Of a DNA stretch of 64,000 nt, positions 35,201-47,250 are shown piece after piece. Each line of letters begins with the position of its first letter. The stretch's first letter is position 1. The notes beneath the pieces were generated by a model that worked only from the letters and a program-made list of their open reading frames with translations, was not told the DNA's origin and made no database searches. This DNA comes from Capsaspora owczarzaki ATCC 30864 (Eukaryota; Opisthokonta; Filasterea). A program made the position numbers and the translations under genes. The stretch is taken from the NCBI RefSeq assembly GCF_000151315.2, contig NW_011887298.1, forward strand, positions 1,337,695-1,401,694, given 5' to 3'.

Positions 35201-38200
35201 AGACTGCAGCTCTGGCGAGAAGGATGAGAACGAGGAGGACGAGCCCTGCTCGTTGACCGAGTCGGTGCTGGCTGCTCCGAGCTCGGCAAGCGCAGCGTTG
35301 AGGGACGGTGTAGACGACGAAGAACGGTCTGATTCCTCGCGGGTGTTCTCAGCACCAGCAGAAGATGGCGACTCGTCGCACAGAATAAACCTGGCGTCTC
35401 GACTGAGGGTGGATGAACCCAGGCCGAACGTGTCGGCAAACCGGGCAATGGCCTCGTCTTCCTCACAGTTGACCGATACGGTGTGCAAGAATTCATCGTG
35501 CAGGCGAAGGTGGTTGATGTTGATGCTACGGTCCAAAAGAGGCACGGCAGACAAGCGCACTGGGCCTTCGGCCATGCATTCGGCCACAATTTTCATCGTT
35601 CTCGTCTCGGCAGTGTGGAAGGGCGTGACGGTTGCGGTCGTTGCTGACGATGACGATGATGTCAAGAGCCCAGGATCGGATGTCAAGCGGGCCGTCTCCT
35701 GCTGCAAATGCTGAATGGTTGGATGCGTCAAGTGACCCAGGCGTTTGGTCTTGTTGGGTTGCAAAAAGATTCTCGGGAGAGACGGCGACGAATGGCGCTT
35801 CAAGTTTCGTTCGGGAATCGTGAGGCTGTCGTCGGGTGCGACAGGTATCGTGGCTGGAGCTGACGCGTGGCCGACAAGCCCTTCACGCGATGGCTCGACC
35901 GACCGATGCCGGCGCAAGTGAAAGTCCGATCCGCTGCCGGATTCGATTGGAGCAACGGCAATGGAACTCGAAAACGACGAACCAATGGTACTGACAGAAG
36001 AGCCATCAGAGTCCACGTAGGTGGAGGACGGCTCGAGCGACGCCAAGCCGCGCGAACCCGTACGCCGCTGATTCAGGTTTTCGGTGAACGACCCAAGTAG
36101 CACACGATCACAGCCGACAATCTCTCGGATCTTTCGAGCGGCAAAGCTCAGTGCCTCGTGGTGATTTTGAAACGCGGCCGAGACAGTCCGCGAAATGTCC
36201 AGCAACGCGCGGTCGCGGCGCGCGCGCCTCTTGGTCAGCTGAGCAGTCACTTGCCGCAAGCGACTGAGGCGCGCATGAATGGCGACGCGGGCCAACAGCT
36301 CACGGCTGCTAAAGGGCTTGCTCAAAAAGTCGTCCGCGCCGGCCTCGAGCGTCGCAGTGGCAGCGTCTTCGTTTACGAGCGGCGAAAGGAGCAGGATGGG
36401 GATGTGGTGCGTTCGTTTGCTGCGCAACTCACGTATGATGCTCCGCCCTCCGGGGCTCATCAGTTTGGCGTCGGCAATGATCAAATCTGGAGCGCACATG
36501 CTGCTGCAGTTGAGCGCGCCATCGTGGGTCGATTCCAACTTGACCTCAAAGGCAGGTTCGAGAAGCCGCTGCAGGTAGAGCCGCATGTCTGCATTCTCAT
36601 CCACAACCAACACGCGAGGACGACCTGAGCTGATCGAACCGGTCGAGCTGGTGGATTCTGACGGTGCGATGCCAGTACCACCAGAGTCCGAATCGGCCAC
36701 CAGCTGCGACGAGGTCGATGCTGGAGACTCGGACTGCTGAAAGGGCTCGTCGTGCGGCGAGTGGTCTGACAGAAACTTGGAGCTTGCCTTGCGCTCGTCA
36801 AACTTGGAGCTGAGCGAATGGTCGGCACGCTGATGTTTGGGAGCATGCAACTTTGTATCCGCGACCACCGCGGCCGAGAACAAGGATTTTGGCATTTCCG
36901 TTGCAGAGGAGGTCGTGGTGGGATTCTCGCGTTGTTTGTCAGCCCGAGCGTCGGTGGCTGCCGCAGCGTCAAAGCTGCTGTCCAAGTCTGGCGGAAACAG
37001 CAGCAAAGAATCCGTGCTTGATGACATTTGCTGCAAACCATCTTGCTCAGAGTCGGACTGTGTGTTGGGCGCTTCGGCTGGCCGTGACACCGACGGGGCT
37101 GTGGGTGGATGCTGAGGGAGCTCGACGGTGAAGCAGGTGCCAAAGCCGACAGCGCTCTCGACAGAGATTGTGCCTCCCATGGCAAAGAGCAACTCTTTGA
37201 CGAGCGCCAGACCAATGCCCGAACCCTCTGTGCTCCTGGCACGCGCGTCGCGAAAAGAAAAGAAGCGCTCAAAGATTTGCGGAAGGTACTCTGACGGAAT
37301 GCCAATGCCAGTGTCGCGAACAGTTGCAACAACACCGTCGTTTGCCTTGTTTGGACGAACACCGATTGTGACCTTGCCCGTGGAAGTGAACTTGAACGCG
37401 TTGCTCAAGAGATTGAGCAGCACCTTCTCCCAGTAGCTTGCGTCAATGGTGACCATGAGAGGCGTCGGGGGAGTGTCAACCGCCAGCCCGACCGAAAGCT
37501 TTTGAGCGGTGCTTTCGAATCGCGAGGCAAGGCTCTGCGTGAGCGCAGCAATGTCGAGTTCCAGCGGCTTGGACTGGTGGCCCAGCTTCATTCGCGAGAA
37601 ATCGAGCAAGGTGGCCACGAGCCGGTGCAGGCGTTTGGCATTGCGGTGGACGGAATCGAGGACACCGCGCACCTTGGGTGTCAAGACCGGGCCGGTTGCA
37701 GCAACGCTGGAAGAGGATGCAGCAACGCTAGGAGGAGCTGCAACTGCCGCATCGTCTTCTGCCAAAACATCCGTCAAGGGGCCCAAGATGAGCTGCAGGG
37801 GAGTCTGCAGCTCGTGAGACACGTTGCACAGAAAGTCTGCCTTGAGTTGGTTGACGGCTACGAGCTTTTCAAGACGCTCCTTGTCTTCCGACACGCTGGC
37901 CGCAACGCATAGCGCGTGCTCAGCACAAGCGACAGAGACAAAGTATCTGTACTCTGTCAATGCGCACATCCTGAGTGCGAGTGAGCACCACAAACATGCT
38001 CAACAGCAAGCTTGCTACATGGGTGGCGCGGGTGTCGACGTTGACTGCGGAAAAGTCTGGCTGGGACAACCTGGCACTTTTCTGCCAGCAGGTGGCGGCA
38101 TCCGGGTCGCTTGCTTTGCGCTCGGGTGAGCTGGGGTTGGACACGCCATCCTCGCTCACCGAGTTGAGTGCTGAAGACCCGGAGGCCATTCGATTTCGTG

Positions 38201-39668
38201 TCTCGTCCATCTGCATTTGCTGAACAATGGGCAACAGGGCTGGCTTGCTCACCAATGGAAGGATGAGCAAAATGCGATCAATGCCCGAGGCGTGTGGCAG
38301 AATGCTGATCTGACGCTCGCCGGTGAGAAAGGCCGCTTCGATGGCCTTGCTCAACTCTGTGTCCGGCGTTGGTGTGACTGCGTCGTCTCGCTGATGGTCG
38401 TGACGGAAACGAATCCAAGCAGGCAGGTGCAGCGGAGCAGTGTGTGGGTCTTCGGGCGGAGCACGGTCTGAGACGCGCTTGGCAACAACAACTCCGGGCG
38501 CCCGCACGTCCGAGTGCACTGCCACTGACGGAGGCTCCTGTTGCACGGCGTAGGCGGTGCAAAAGTGAACGTCGCGGAGGGCCGTGTCGCGCTGCAAATG
38601 ATCGAGAGCAATTTGAAGCACACTTTGAGGGGTCGCCGCAGTCACCAGGGCACTTGAAAGGCCAGTCAGGGTTGTCAGACGCCGCTCGCCGACAATCTCA
38701 CGCGTCGTGTCGGCAAAGCACATCATAAAGCCCACAAGGCCTGCATGGTGGGGCACATTCCAACAAGCTTCCTCGTACATTTCCTGCACAGGATCTGGCT
38801 TGGTCGCGCTGTCCTTGCCTGATGACTTGGGCGAGCCAAGCAGGGGTCGCCGATTGGCAGCACGGACGACCTCTACATAGCCGACTCCGCGCTCTTCCAT
38901 GACAATGTTGGATGATTTGTTGGCACTCGTTGCAGTTGCCGATCCCATCGATCCGTCCGAGGATGAGCAGGATGAGGAGGATGAGGCAGTGCCATCGACT
39001 GCGGCAGCTGTTTCCGTAGGTTGAATGAATTGCGGCTGGACCAGCGGCCGTGGCTGCAACAACGGATTGGGACTGTGCGGGGGCGATTGGGGTGCTGCAA
39101 TGACGCCTCCGACCTGCTCCATCCATTTGTCGCGATCAAACTTCTTGCCAGTGCCGACATTTTCGGCAGCAAGAATAAATTCGGGTGACGAGAGCGGCGA
39201 AATGACGAGCGGGTTTTGCGCAATGTCGTCGAGCGAGCTCACAGGAATCGTGACCGCGGAACACGAAAACCGAAAGTAGGCTTCGATCGGCCGCGTGCCC
39301 CGATGCAGCCGCGGGATGAGCACGTCGTTGCAAAAGAAGGTGCCTCCGTCCTTGAGCACCTGCTTGCCGAGCATGGTGAGGCGCTCGTACTCGGTGGAGG
39401 GCTCCCAAACCTGGCGCATGGGAAGGCCTTGGATGTTCTCTCGGAGCTCGAGCACCGGGCACGCTGCCTCGTTGAAGAGCACGACGCGCCGCGGACCCAG
39501 ATAAAGCAACATTGGCAATGGCGTCGACAGCAGCAGCGCCACGTTCAAGGCGAGAGGGTCGGGCCAGTCATCAAGTGCGACGCCGACGACCGAGACCCAA
39601 TCGACGTGCTGAATCTGCTTGCCAAGCTCACCCGCCTGGTTGAGCGCCAGTGCCAGCTGCGGATGCAT
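32273..39668 (-). CDS. Double hybrid histidine kinase (two kinase modules, three receiver-like modules)
   Basis: Phosphorelay signalling protein, apparently cytosolic: no membrane segment was noticed. Two exons (minus), 39668-38019 and 37918-32273, around a 100-base intron; 2431 residues. Order: PAS-like region near 40-150; GAF-like stretch; HisKA 1 with SHELQTP near 584 and ATPase 1 with NAFKF, DTGIGIP and GSGIGLA to about 820; receiver 1 near 984-1110, with aspartate in IIADAKL and lysine in SKPF; a long GAF-like region 1119-1519; HisKA 2 with SHEIRTP near 1548 and ATPase 2 with GNAIKF, DTGIGM and GLGLGLA to about 1812; a degenerate receiver 1917-2080; final receiver 2257-2411 with VEDN, FMDCNMP and AKP. 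Both kinases keep their phospho-histidine and ATP motifs. The ligand and output are unknown. The ATG at 39668 follows an acceptor-like CTGCAG, so a further 5' exon is possible. Confidence 0.9.
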
Positions 39669-42411
39669 CTCTTTCTGCAGTCAGTCTCTGCGCAAAGATG
39701 CAGCGTGATGTTGGCCAGTCGGCAGAAGCGCTTGAGAAGGCGAAAGGGGTTGTGAGTCTGATCACAACAGAGAATCGGGAGAATCAAGTTGTCAAAGTCA
39801 TCAGAATACGATCAAAAAAAAACGGGCAAGCTGACGCACGAGTACCCCGCCCCCGCTCCTGCTCCCTGCCGCAGGGGCTTACTAGGGCACAGAGTGCAAT
39901 GGACTTACCGACGAAAGGGAGACAGCGAGCGCGCGGAGTCAGGTCAGGTCGTGCGCGAGTGGGGTAGGAATGTCAGTGCGTGGGGGGAGGCCTGATTTTT
40001 GACACCAACAATGGCTCTTTTTTTTAGAGTATGCCCGATAGACCGCGCACCGTTCCAGCAAGATCAGTATCTGTCGATCGAAAAAGGAAAATAGCAAACG
40101 ACAAGAATCAAAAAAAGAAGAAGATTGAGCAATTATTATGACGGTCACAATGAGAATGTTGGATTCAGTGCTGCGTGCGGTGGGGCTGCAGTTGAGTGGA
40201 GACAATTCGAATCGAGGTTTAGGTTGTCCCGTTGCTAAGAGCGTCGTCGGAGAGTAATTTCAAAGTCCCTCTTCCCGTTTTTTTTTTCTTTTTCTTTGTT
40301 TGTGTGAATGTCGTGAATTTTGCCCTTTATAGCAGTTCCTTGTGAATTCAGCCCGAGCCAACGATGTGCTCGTGCGCCGACCCACAGATTTCGAGCTGTG
40401 TTCTCCCGCAACGATCCGAGCGAAACGGGTGCTTGGCACCTCGGTGTAAAAATAAAAAAGCAGGGAATAAGAAGCGCATCACGAGCATTGACACAGAGTA
40501 GGAATGGTTATTTCGCGAAAGCGAGCGACTAAGGCAACCATCCATAAATTGAAAAAAAGAAAGAAAAAAACGCGTGCTAAATGGAAGCGAAAACTTTGCA
40601 TTTGGTGAGAAAAAGCGGGAGGAGAGGGGACTGCCACTGAGCAGGACGACAGTAGCGCGTTCACTTGGACACGAAGCAACGAAGGGAGACGAATTTCGGG
40701 AAAGGAGAAGGAACGTGTTGCCGAGTTACCAAGGGGGGTCAAGCGAAAAACAAAAGGGGGTTGGGGATAACACAAGCAGTGCCGCTTTTCTCACTCTCCT
40801 ACTACTTTTTCTACGGAGACCGAGGCAACAAACACGCAACGCCGGCAGACTCGCTTTGACTGAGCTCTTCGTCATCGGATGATGGGTTGCAAATGAGCGC
40901 GCGGAGGGGCGAGCGCCGAGAGAATGGAGCGAAATTGTGACTCGCGCTACCATACAATTTAAACTTTAGCACGCACAACGACACCAAGTAACCAAAAGAT
41001 AAACTCCACCACGATGAAACCGACAAAACGACACACAAAGTCAAAAGAAACGAAAAGCGAGGGGGATTGGACGAAGGATAAACAAAAGACTGCGCTGTTG
41101 CTGGGTGAGCATCCATTTGGGGAATTTGCGAATGACATGTCGCATCTCAATGGCAAGCTTGAGAAGACACGGTCAGACTGTAATTCAGACAGGGAGGAGG
41201 AGGAGGAGAGGGCGGTGGGGGGGGGGGAAAGGCTAACAGGGAGACAGAACAAAGGAACGACGACCTCGAGGACAGCGAGACTTTGCACTCTGCCCACGAG
41301 GTGTTACTTTCGCCGGCTTGCGACAAGCGCAAAACGCCCGAGCGCTCGGCACATGGTACTGTAATTGCAAACTGGCGCGACAAGTGGAGACGAACGGAAT
41401 GTCGCCGACGACAGAAGCACGCAGGTTGGGCGATTGCCAGTCGGAATGTTGTGAGTAAACAACTACGCCATTTCGGTTCTTCCAGTCCAGCAAGCAAAAC
41501 AAAGCTAGCTCAAAAACATCCGCCTGTTTGACGAACGTCGGGAACATTTTGTTTTTGTTTCGCCGTATTTCGCAGGAGAGGCAAACAAGCACCAATCGCC
41601 TTTTTTCGGGTCGCTCTCAGACATCTCCACGACGATCGGGTCGTTCATTCGCTCAAACTGCTGTCAAATTGAGTGTTTTGTTGATGCTGTCAATATTGCT
41701 GGATGCCGGCATATTGAAAGTTGGCAATTCGGTTTTGCGTTTCGGAATATTCTCCCAAGCAACCATCGTTCAATTCACTCTGTTTTTCTGGTTCTGCTTT
41801 TCCAAATTATTCAGGTTGACTGCTTTGATTGTTGATTTTCGCTTGTTTTGTTTGATTATTGTTTGCTCTTGCTTTCCATCCATTTTGCTTCTGGTCTTCG
41901 TGCGACGCCATGTCAATCCACACACTCACACACTCACACACACGCACATCTCATCCAACAAGCCAACAAGTCATCGCACGGGTGTCTTGGTGTTGGTGTC
42001 AGAGTCGACGTCTTTATTGTGGATTTGGCTGCATGTGAGCACATCGCTTCTCGTTTCGCTCGGTCCACGCTGTCGCCGAGGCTCAAGCACCACCTTCGCC
42101 GCTGGATCAGCTTGTGTTGATGTTGTCGATGGGCGTAGTGAGTGGGTGGGCGGTGAGAGCGTTGGGGTTGGCTGGGATCGACCACTCGGCTTTAGAAGCG
42201 GTTCAGAACGAGAACCACCATTTCACGAATGGGGCGCAAAGCAGCTCTGTCGTGGAGTGGAGTCTCGTTCCAAGGGCAGTGAACGAGGCGTAACAAGTCA
42301 CATTCAGACGTCCTGGACTGACGAGAAAGAAGGGGAGAGGGAGTGGGCTCAACATTGGCAACAGCAAAAAGCGTGCTCGTGCTGACTGTTGTTCTGATCA
42401 TACTATTGCAG
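39669..42411. other. Divergent intergenic region between the histidine kinase and LRR-kinase genes
   Basis: 2.7 kb with no recognised gene. A 285-codon plus-strand open frame at 41528-42385 runs through a (CA)n-like stretch at 41915-41945 and shows no domain. Sequence just before 42412 (GCTGAC, then ATTGCAG) looks like a splice acceptor, so a noncoding 5' exon of the LRR-kinase gene may lie here. Confidence 0.5.
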
Positions 42412-45400
42412 ATGGCTTCAGCATGGACACCGCGGCAGCGTGAGCTGTTTGAAAAGGCCAAGTCCTCCAGTCGGGTCATGTATGTATCGTCCAAGACCGA
42501 GGCGTGGTCGTTGCCGCGCGCTGACTTATTTGGCGGCATATAGTTTCAGACGCTCAGGAATCACACATGACGATGCTTTGGTCATTGCCGAGGGTCTCAA
42601 GGCGAATGGCAATTTGCAATATCTCGAGTAAGGCAGGAACAAGGAAGGGAGTCGTTCGAGATGAGTTTTGACCTGAATTGTATCCAATAGGTTGTCTGAC
42701 AACCAGATTGGCGACGCAGGAGCACAAGCGATCGGATCTGCGCTTCGGAACAAGTCGACCTTGATTGCACTCAGGTACTTGTCTGGTGGTGTCACAGAGG
42801 CTATTGGGCGCGCTACACTAACTTGTTCGAGTTGATGCAGCTTGAACGAGAACAAGATTAGTGACATTGGAGCTTTTGCCGTCGCTGAAGGCTTGCAGGC
42901 GTCGACTGCGCTGACTCAGCTCGGGTATTGTAGTCGCACGTTTGGGCTTCTGTCACATCTTCGTCTGCGCTCACGAATGGTTTGGAACTGATCCTTATTT
43001 GACATAGGATGTCAGTCAATCAAATTGGCGACGCAGGAGCACGGGCGATCGGATCTGTGCTTCGAAACAAGGCCAACCTGGCTCGCCTCTAGTACGTTTT
43101 GGCGGTGTCACAGGGACTACTGGGCGCGCGACACTAACTTGAGCGATCTGACATAGTTTGAGCCAAAACAAGATCGGTGACGCTGGAGCTCGTGCCATCG
43201 CTGAAGGCCTGCAGACGTCGACTGCACTGACTGACTTGAGGTATTGTAGTCTCTCGTTTGAGGGATCGCCGCATCTCCAGTTTCTCAAGAATGGGTTGCT
43301 TCTGATGTTTGTCTGATTTAGGATGTTTGAAAATCAAATTGGCGATGATGGAGCCCAGGCGATCGGAGCTGCGCTTCGAACCAAGGCCAACCTGTCTCTT
43401 CTCTAGTACGTTCTGGCGGTGTCACAGGGACTACTGGGCGCGCGACACTAACTTGAGCGATCTGACATAGTTTGAGCCAAAACAAGATCGGTGACGCTGG
43501 AGCTCGTGCCATCGCTGAAGGCCTGAAGACATTGACTGTGCTGACTGATTTCAGGTATTGGTCGCTCGTTTGAGCATCTTCAGCTTTGTTCAAGAATGGC
43601 TTACTTCTAATTTTGTATGATTTAGGATGTTTGAGAATCAAATTGGCGATGCTGGAGCACAGGCGATCGGAGCTGCGCTTCGGAACAAGACCAACCTGTC
43701 TAGTCTTTAGTACGTTCTGGTGGTGTAACAGAGGCTGTTGGGCGTGCAGCACTAACTTGATCGAATTGATGCAGCTTGAGCGAGAACAAGATTGGTGACA
43801 TTGGAGCTTGTGCCATCGCTGAAGGCGTGCAGGCGGCATCTGCGCTGACTGAGCTCGGGTATTAAAGTCGCACGCTCAAGCATTTGTCGCATCTCGGTCT
43901 TTGCTCAATAATGGTCGCTACTGATGTTTATCTGACATAGGATGTCAACCAATCAAATCGGTGATGCTGGAGCACAGGCGATCGGAGCTGCGCTTCGAAA
44001 CAAGGCCAACCTGTCGAAACTGAAGTATGTTCTGTTGTGGTACAGAGGGTGAAGGGTGTGCGGGTTTTCCAACAACGTGATGCAGCACCAGGAGCCATCG
44101 AACACTGACCGTCGTTGACAATTTTATTTTTCGTGTTTGCTCAATAGCTTGTGGGACAACCAGATTTCCTCAAGCGCCGTTCAGCTTTTATCCAAAAGCG
44201 TTCCCGCAAAATGCGAGTTCTCGTGAGTGTCCTTGTCTTGTGGGTGTTTGTGACTTTTACTGTCTTTCTGACTTGATTCAATTCCAGGGCCGGAAATCAG
44301 CGCACTCGCCCTCAAAATGCAACCAGTCCTCCTGCCATTCCACCGAAACCTGCCCACTTAGACCATACTCCCAACTCGCCTCTCGCTGCGTCTGATGCGA
44401 CGTCGCAGCAAGTTCGTGAACTCCAGGCGCGTATTGCTCAGCTGGAGCTAGCTCAGCAAACCACAACCGCGGCACCCATCCTCTCCACCATTCCGCGAGT
44501 GTCGTTGCAAGTTCTGTCGCAAGCCACAACGCAGTTTTCAGAGTCCAAGCGCATCGGTGGCGGTGGATTTGGCAGCGTCTACTCTGGTGTGTGGAGCGGT
44601 CAGCGAGTTGCTGTCAAACGGTTGGCAGCGGATTCAACTCAAGGCGTGGCTCAGTTCGAGTCAGAGCTCGAAGCCCTCTCGCGTTTCCGTCACCCGAACA
44701 TCGTCACCATCATGTGCTATGCCCAGGAAGGCAACGAGCGCTGCTTGGTGTACGAGCTGATGCCAAACGGATCTGTTCGTGATCGTCTTGATCGCAAGGG
44801 TGGCACGCCTGCATTGAGTTGGCAGCAGCGCCGAACCATTGCGACCGATATTGCAAACGCCATGCACTTTGTGCAGACTGCCATTCCGCGTCAGCCGCTG
44901 TTCCACCTGGATCTCAAGACGGACAATGTACTTTTGGCCGCTGACTTTCATGCCAAGGTCGCCGACTTTGGTCTGACGCGCTCTGCCCCAGCTCAAGTCG
45001 ATGACCACAGCTACATTCGTACGCAAACGGTTCAAGGCACCCTTCAGTACATTTGCCCTCAGTATCGTGACGAAGGCAAGGTTTCCATCAAGACAGATGT
45101 GTACTCGTACGGCATGATTTTGCTTGAGCTCGTTACTGGACATCAGCCCAGCATCGACTTGATGGGTACTGTTCGACGCGAGCTGAAAAAGAGCCGTAAA
45201 ATCGATGCGGTGCTTGACAAGGCGATTGACTGGAGCCCTCAAGACAAAGAATCGGCTCAAGCCACGGCGGCGGATCTTGCGTCTGATTGTCTCGAACCCA
45301 CGCGAGTGGATCGACCGTCGTTCGGCGAGATTTTGAGGCGATTGTCTGGCGAAGAAGTTGCAGGAGCAAACGAGGAAGAGACTATCGAGGGCAGCGATCG

Positions 45401-45578
45401 CGAGTGCTTGGTCTGTTACAACGCCCCGACGAATGCCAAGCTGATGCCTTGTCACCACGCATGTGTCTGCGTTGCGTGTGCTCAAATGATGATCCAACGT
45501 CGAGACAAGTGCATGATCTGTCGAGTCCTTCCGACTTCGTTCCAACAGGGCACTTACACCAAGACTTTTGTTCAGTGA
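42412..45578 (+). CDS. RNI-type LRR protein kinase with C-terminal RING finger
   Basis: Predicted intracellular TKL-type kinase and E3 ligase; no signal peptide or membrane helix. Thirteen exons: 42412-42479, 42544-42627, 42691-42774, 42841-42924, 43008-43091, 43157-43240, 43322-43405, 43471-43554, 43626-43709, 43775-43858, 43941-44024, 44148-44222, 44288-45578; 757 residues. Exons 2-11 are each exactly 84 bases, one 28-residue LRR of the NLR/ribonuclease-inhibitor type (NQIGDAGAQAIGSALR), all with phase-2 introns. A proline-rich and glutamine-rich linker follows at 328-395. Kinase 405-680: glycine loop GGGGFGSV, lysine in VAVKRL, catalytic HLDLKTDN (non-RD: leucine precedes the aspartate), DFG intact. 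RING 700-745, CLVC...PCHHACVCVACA...CMICR, resembles the MDM2/IAP class. The start codon is the least certain part. Confidence 0.88.
42691..44024 (+). repeat. Tandem two-exon LRR units with duplicated introns
   Basis: Exon pairs recur at 42691, 43008, 43322, 43626 and 43941, giving a period of 304-317 bases. Introns after odd exons are 65-66 bases and mutually alignable; the copies at 43092-43156 and 43406-43470 differ at about one position. Introns after even exons are 71-83 bases and also related (GTATTG...GATTTAG or GACATAG). The duplicated unit therefore comprises two exons with both introns. Confidence 0.93.
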
Positions 45579-46010
45579 GCTGCGCTGTTGTTTGATGTTT
45601 GATGTTTGATGGTATGTTGTGTTGCATGTCTAATCACGTGCTGATGCCATTGCCCCGTTCTCTATAAAATTCATGTAGCTGACCCCATTTGAGTAGCTTG
45701 CCAAAGCGTAGTGACTGGCAGAGCCTCCTGAGTCGACTTCGATTTGGCTGGCATAGCATTACGAAAAGCCACAAAACGAAAAAGGGTGCCTGCGTCCTGG
45801 TCAAGTCTCCATCAGATAATGTGAGGCAGAATGGCTTGGCCGTGACTGTGTACTGATTTCCGGCTCCCTTCATCATGCCTTCTGCATTGCTGTGCTCCAT
45901 TTTTCCAAATGCTTTTGCTGCGCACTCTTTGTTTTATTCTTTTGAAACCAATTCGAATTTCGCGCTTTTTTTTTTTTCTTCTTCTGCTTCTTCTTCGTTG
46001 TGATTCTTGT
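45579..46010. other. Intergenic region between the LRR-kinase and SLX4 genes
   Basis: About 430 bases, presumably 3' UTR then promoter. A TATAAAA-like string sits near 45663 and a pyrimidine-rich stretch (TTCTTCTTCTGC) lies just before the SLX4 ATG. In-frame codons upstream to 45909 could extend SLX4, but they translate to poly-Phe/Leu and are probably 5' UTR. Confidence 0.5.
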
Positions 46011-47159
46011 ATGGCGGATCCATTCGATCCAGAGGCCAGCCCGGGCACGCCCCGGCGCCTGGTACCGCGGCTCAAGCGCGCAGGCCTGTCTACTGCTGCT
46101 GCTCATGCTGCTTCGGCAGACGGCACCGCGGCGAGCCTCAGCAAGGGCAACGGGCGGCGCGGGTTGTCGCTGGTTCGCAGGAACGACGACGCGCGCCCGA
46201 GCCAGCCGACCAACCCAAGTGGCACTCTGCATGAAGGCACCGAACCTGATGGTGCTGATGGTACAGATGGTGCTGCGATGATGAGTGCTGCCAGCCCAGA
46301 GCACGAGACCGACCATTCCGACGACGGCAGCGCGGCTGAATCGAGTTGCAGCGTTTCAATTGGTGATGACGCTCCGCTGGACAATCGAGCCGCTGCGAGC
46401 GCCCCAACGAGTGATGGACTGCAGTGTCCAATGTGCGGACTCAAATGGCGGCGGACAGTGTCCGAGCGAGCGCGGCATGCTCATGTGAATACTTGCCTCG
46501 ACTTGGCAAGCAACGACACGACACGAGCCCACCAAGCGCCTCTCATCGACGCCGCGTCAGAAGCTGACAATGCTGATGCAAGGTCAAGTGCGGTGCCAAC
46601 GTCGCCGCAGACAATCGCGGCCGCAGTTGCGCGCGCACTCAGGCTAGCTACTCCGCCTCGACGCGATTCTGCCGCTCTTGCCACACTCGGAGTAGCTGCA
46701 GCAGGAGCCTCCAGTACTGCCACTGCATCTGGAACAGCCCGAAGACAACGCTCACGAATCGATCCAGACTTGCAGCTCGGAATGGCACTCTCGAAATCCT
46801 CTGCTGTCCACGAAAAGCACGAGCGCGAGAAGGAAAACGCGTTTGCTGTGCTTGCCATGGGCGCCAAGAGCAGGGAGGAGATTGAGTCTGCCATGCGCAT
46901 CCTCCAGGGTGAGAATGGGAGCACAGAGTCCAAGCGCGGCGGGCGCGGAAAAGCACGGCGCAGCAAAGTCGGTCTCGATCACGCCGATGTCCCAGCATTT
47001 CTTCTTCGCGATGAAGTCGCATTTCGGAAACGAATGGAGTTGCGCGCTACCGAGATCATGTTTGGTAAAGAGGCAGGTGTGGCGGCGGCAGTTGGCGCCA
47101 TCACCCACGGTGACAGTCGGTCTACAACAGATGATGCTGCAACCTCTTCTTCTTCTTCT

Positions 47160-47250
<91 letters not shown>

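Noticed and set aside
41528-42385. 285-codon open frame with hydrophobic segments
   Set aside because: It reads T-rich and CA-repeat noncoding sequence with no domain and ends just before the LRR-kinase start; the hydrophobicity follows from base composition.
42343-42411. Signal-peptide-like leader before the LRR-kinase ATG
   Set aside because: It starts with GTG, has no ATG, and its sequence (GCTGAC...ATTGCAG) looks like a branch point and splice acceptor instead.
45630-45850. Possible box C/D snoRNA (TGATG, then CTGA)
   Set aside because: The boxes are imperfect, no terminal stem is visible and the motifs are too short to mean anything alone.
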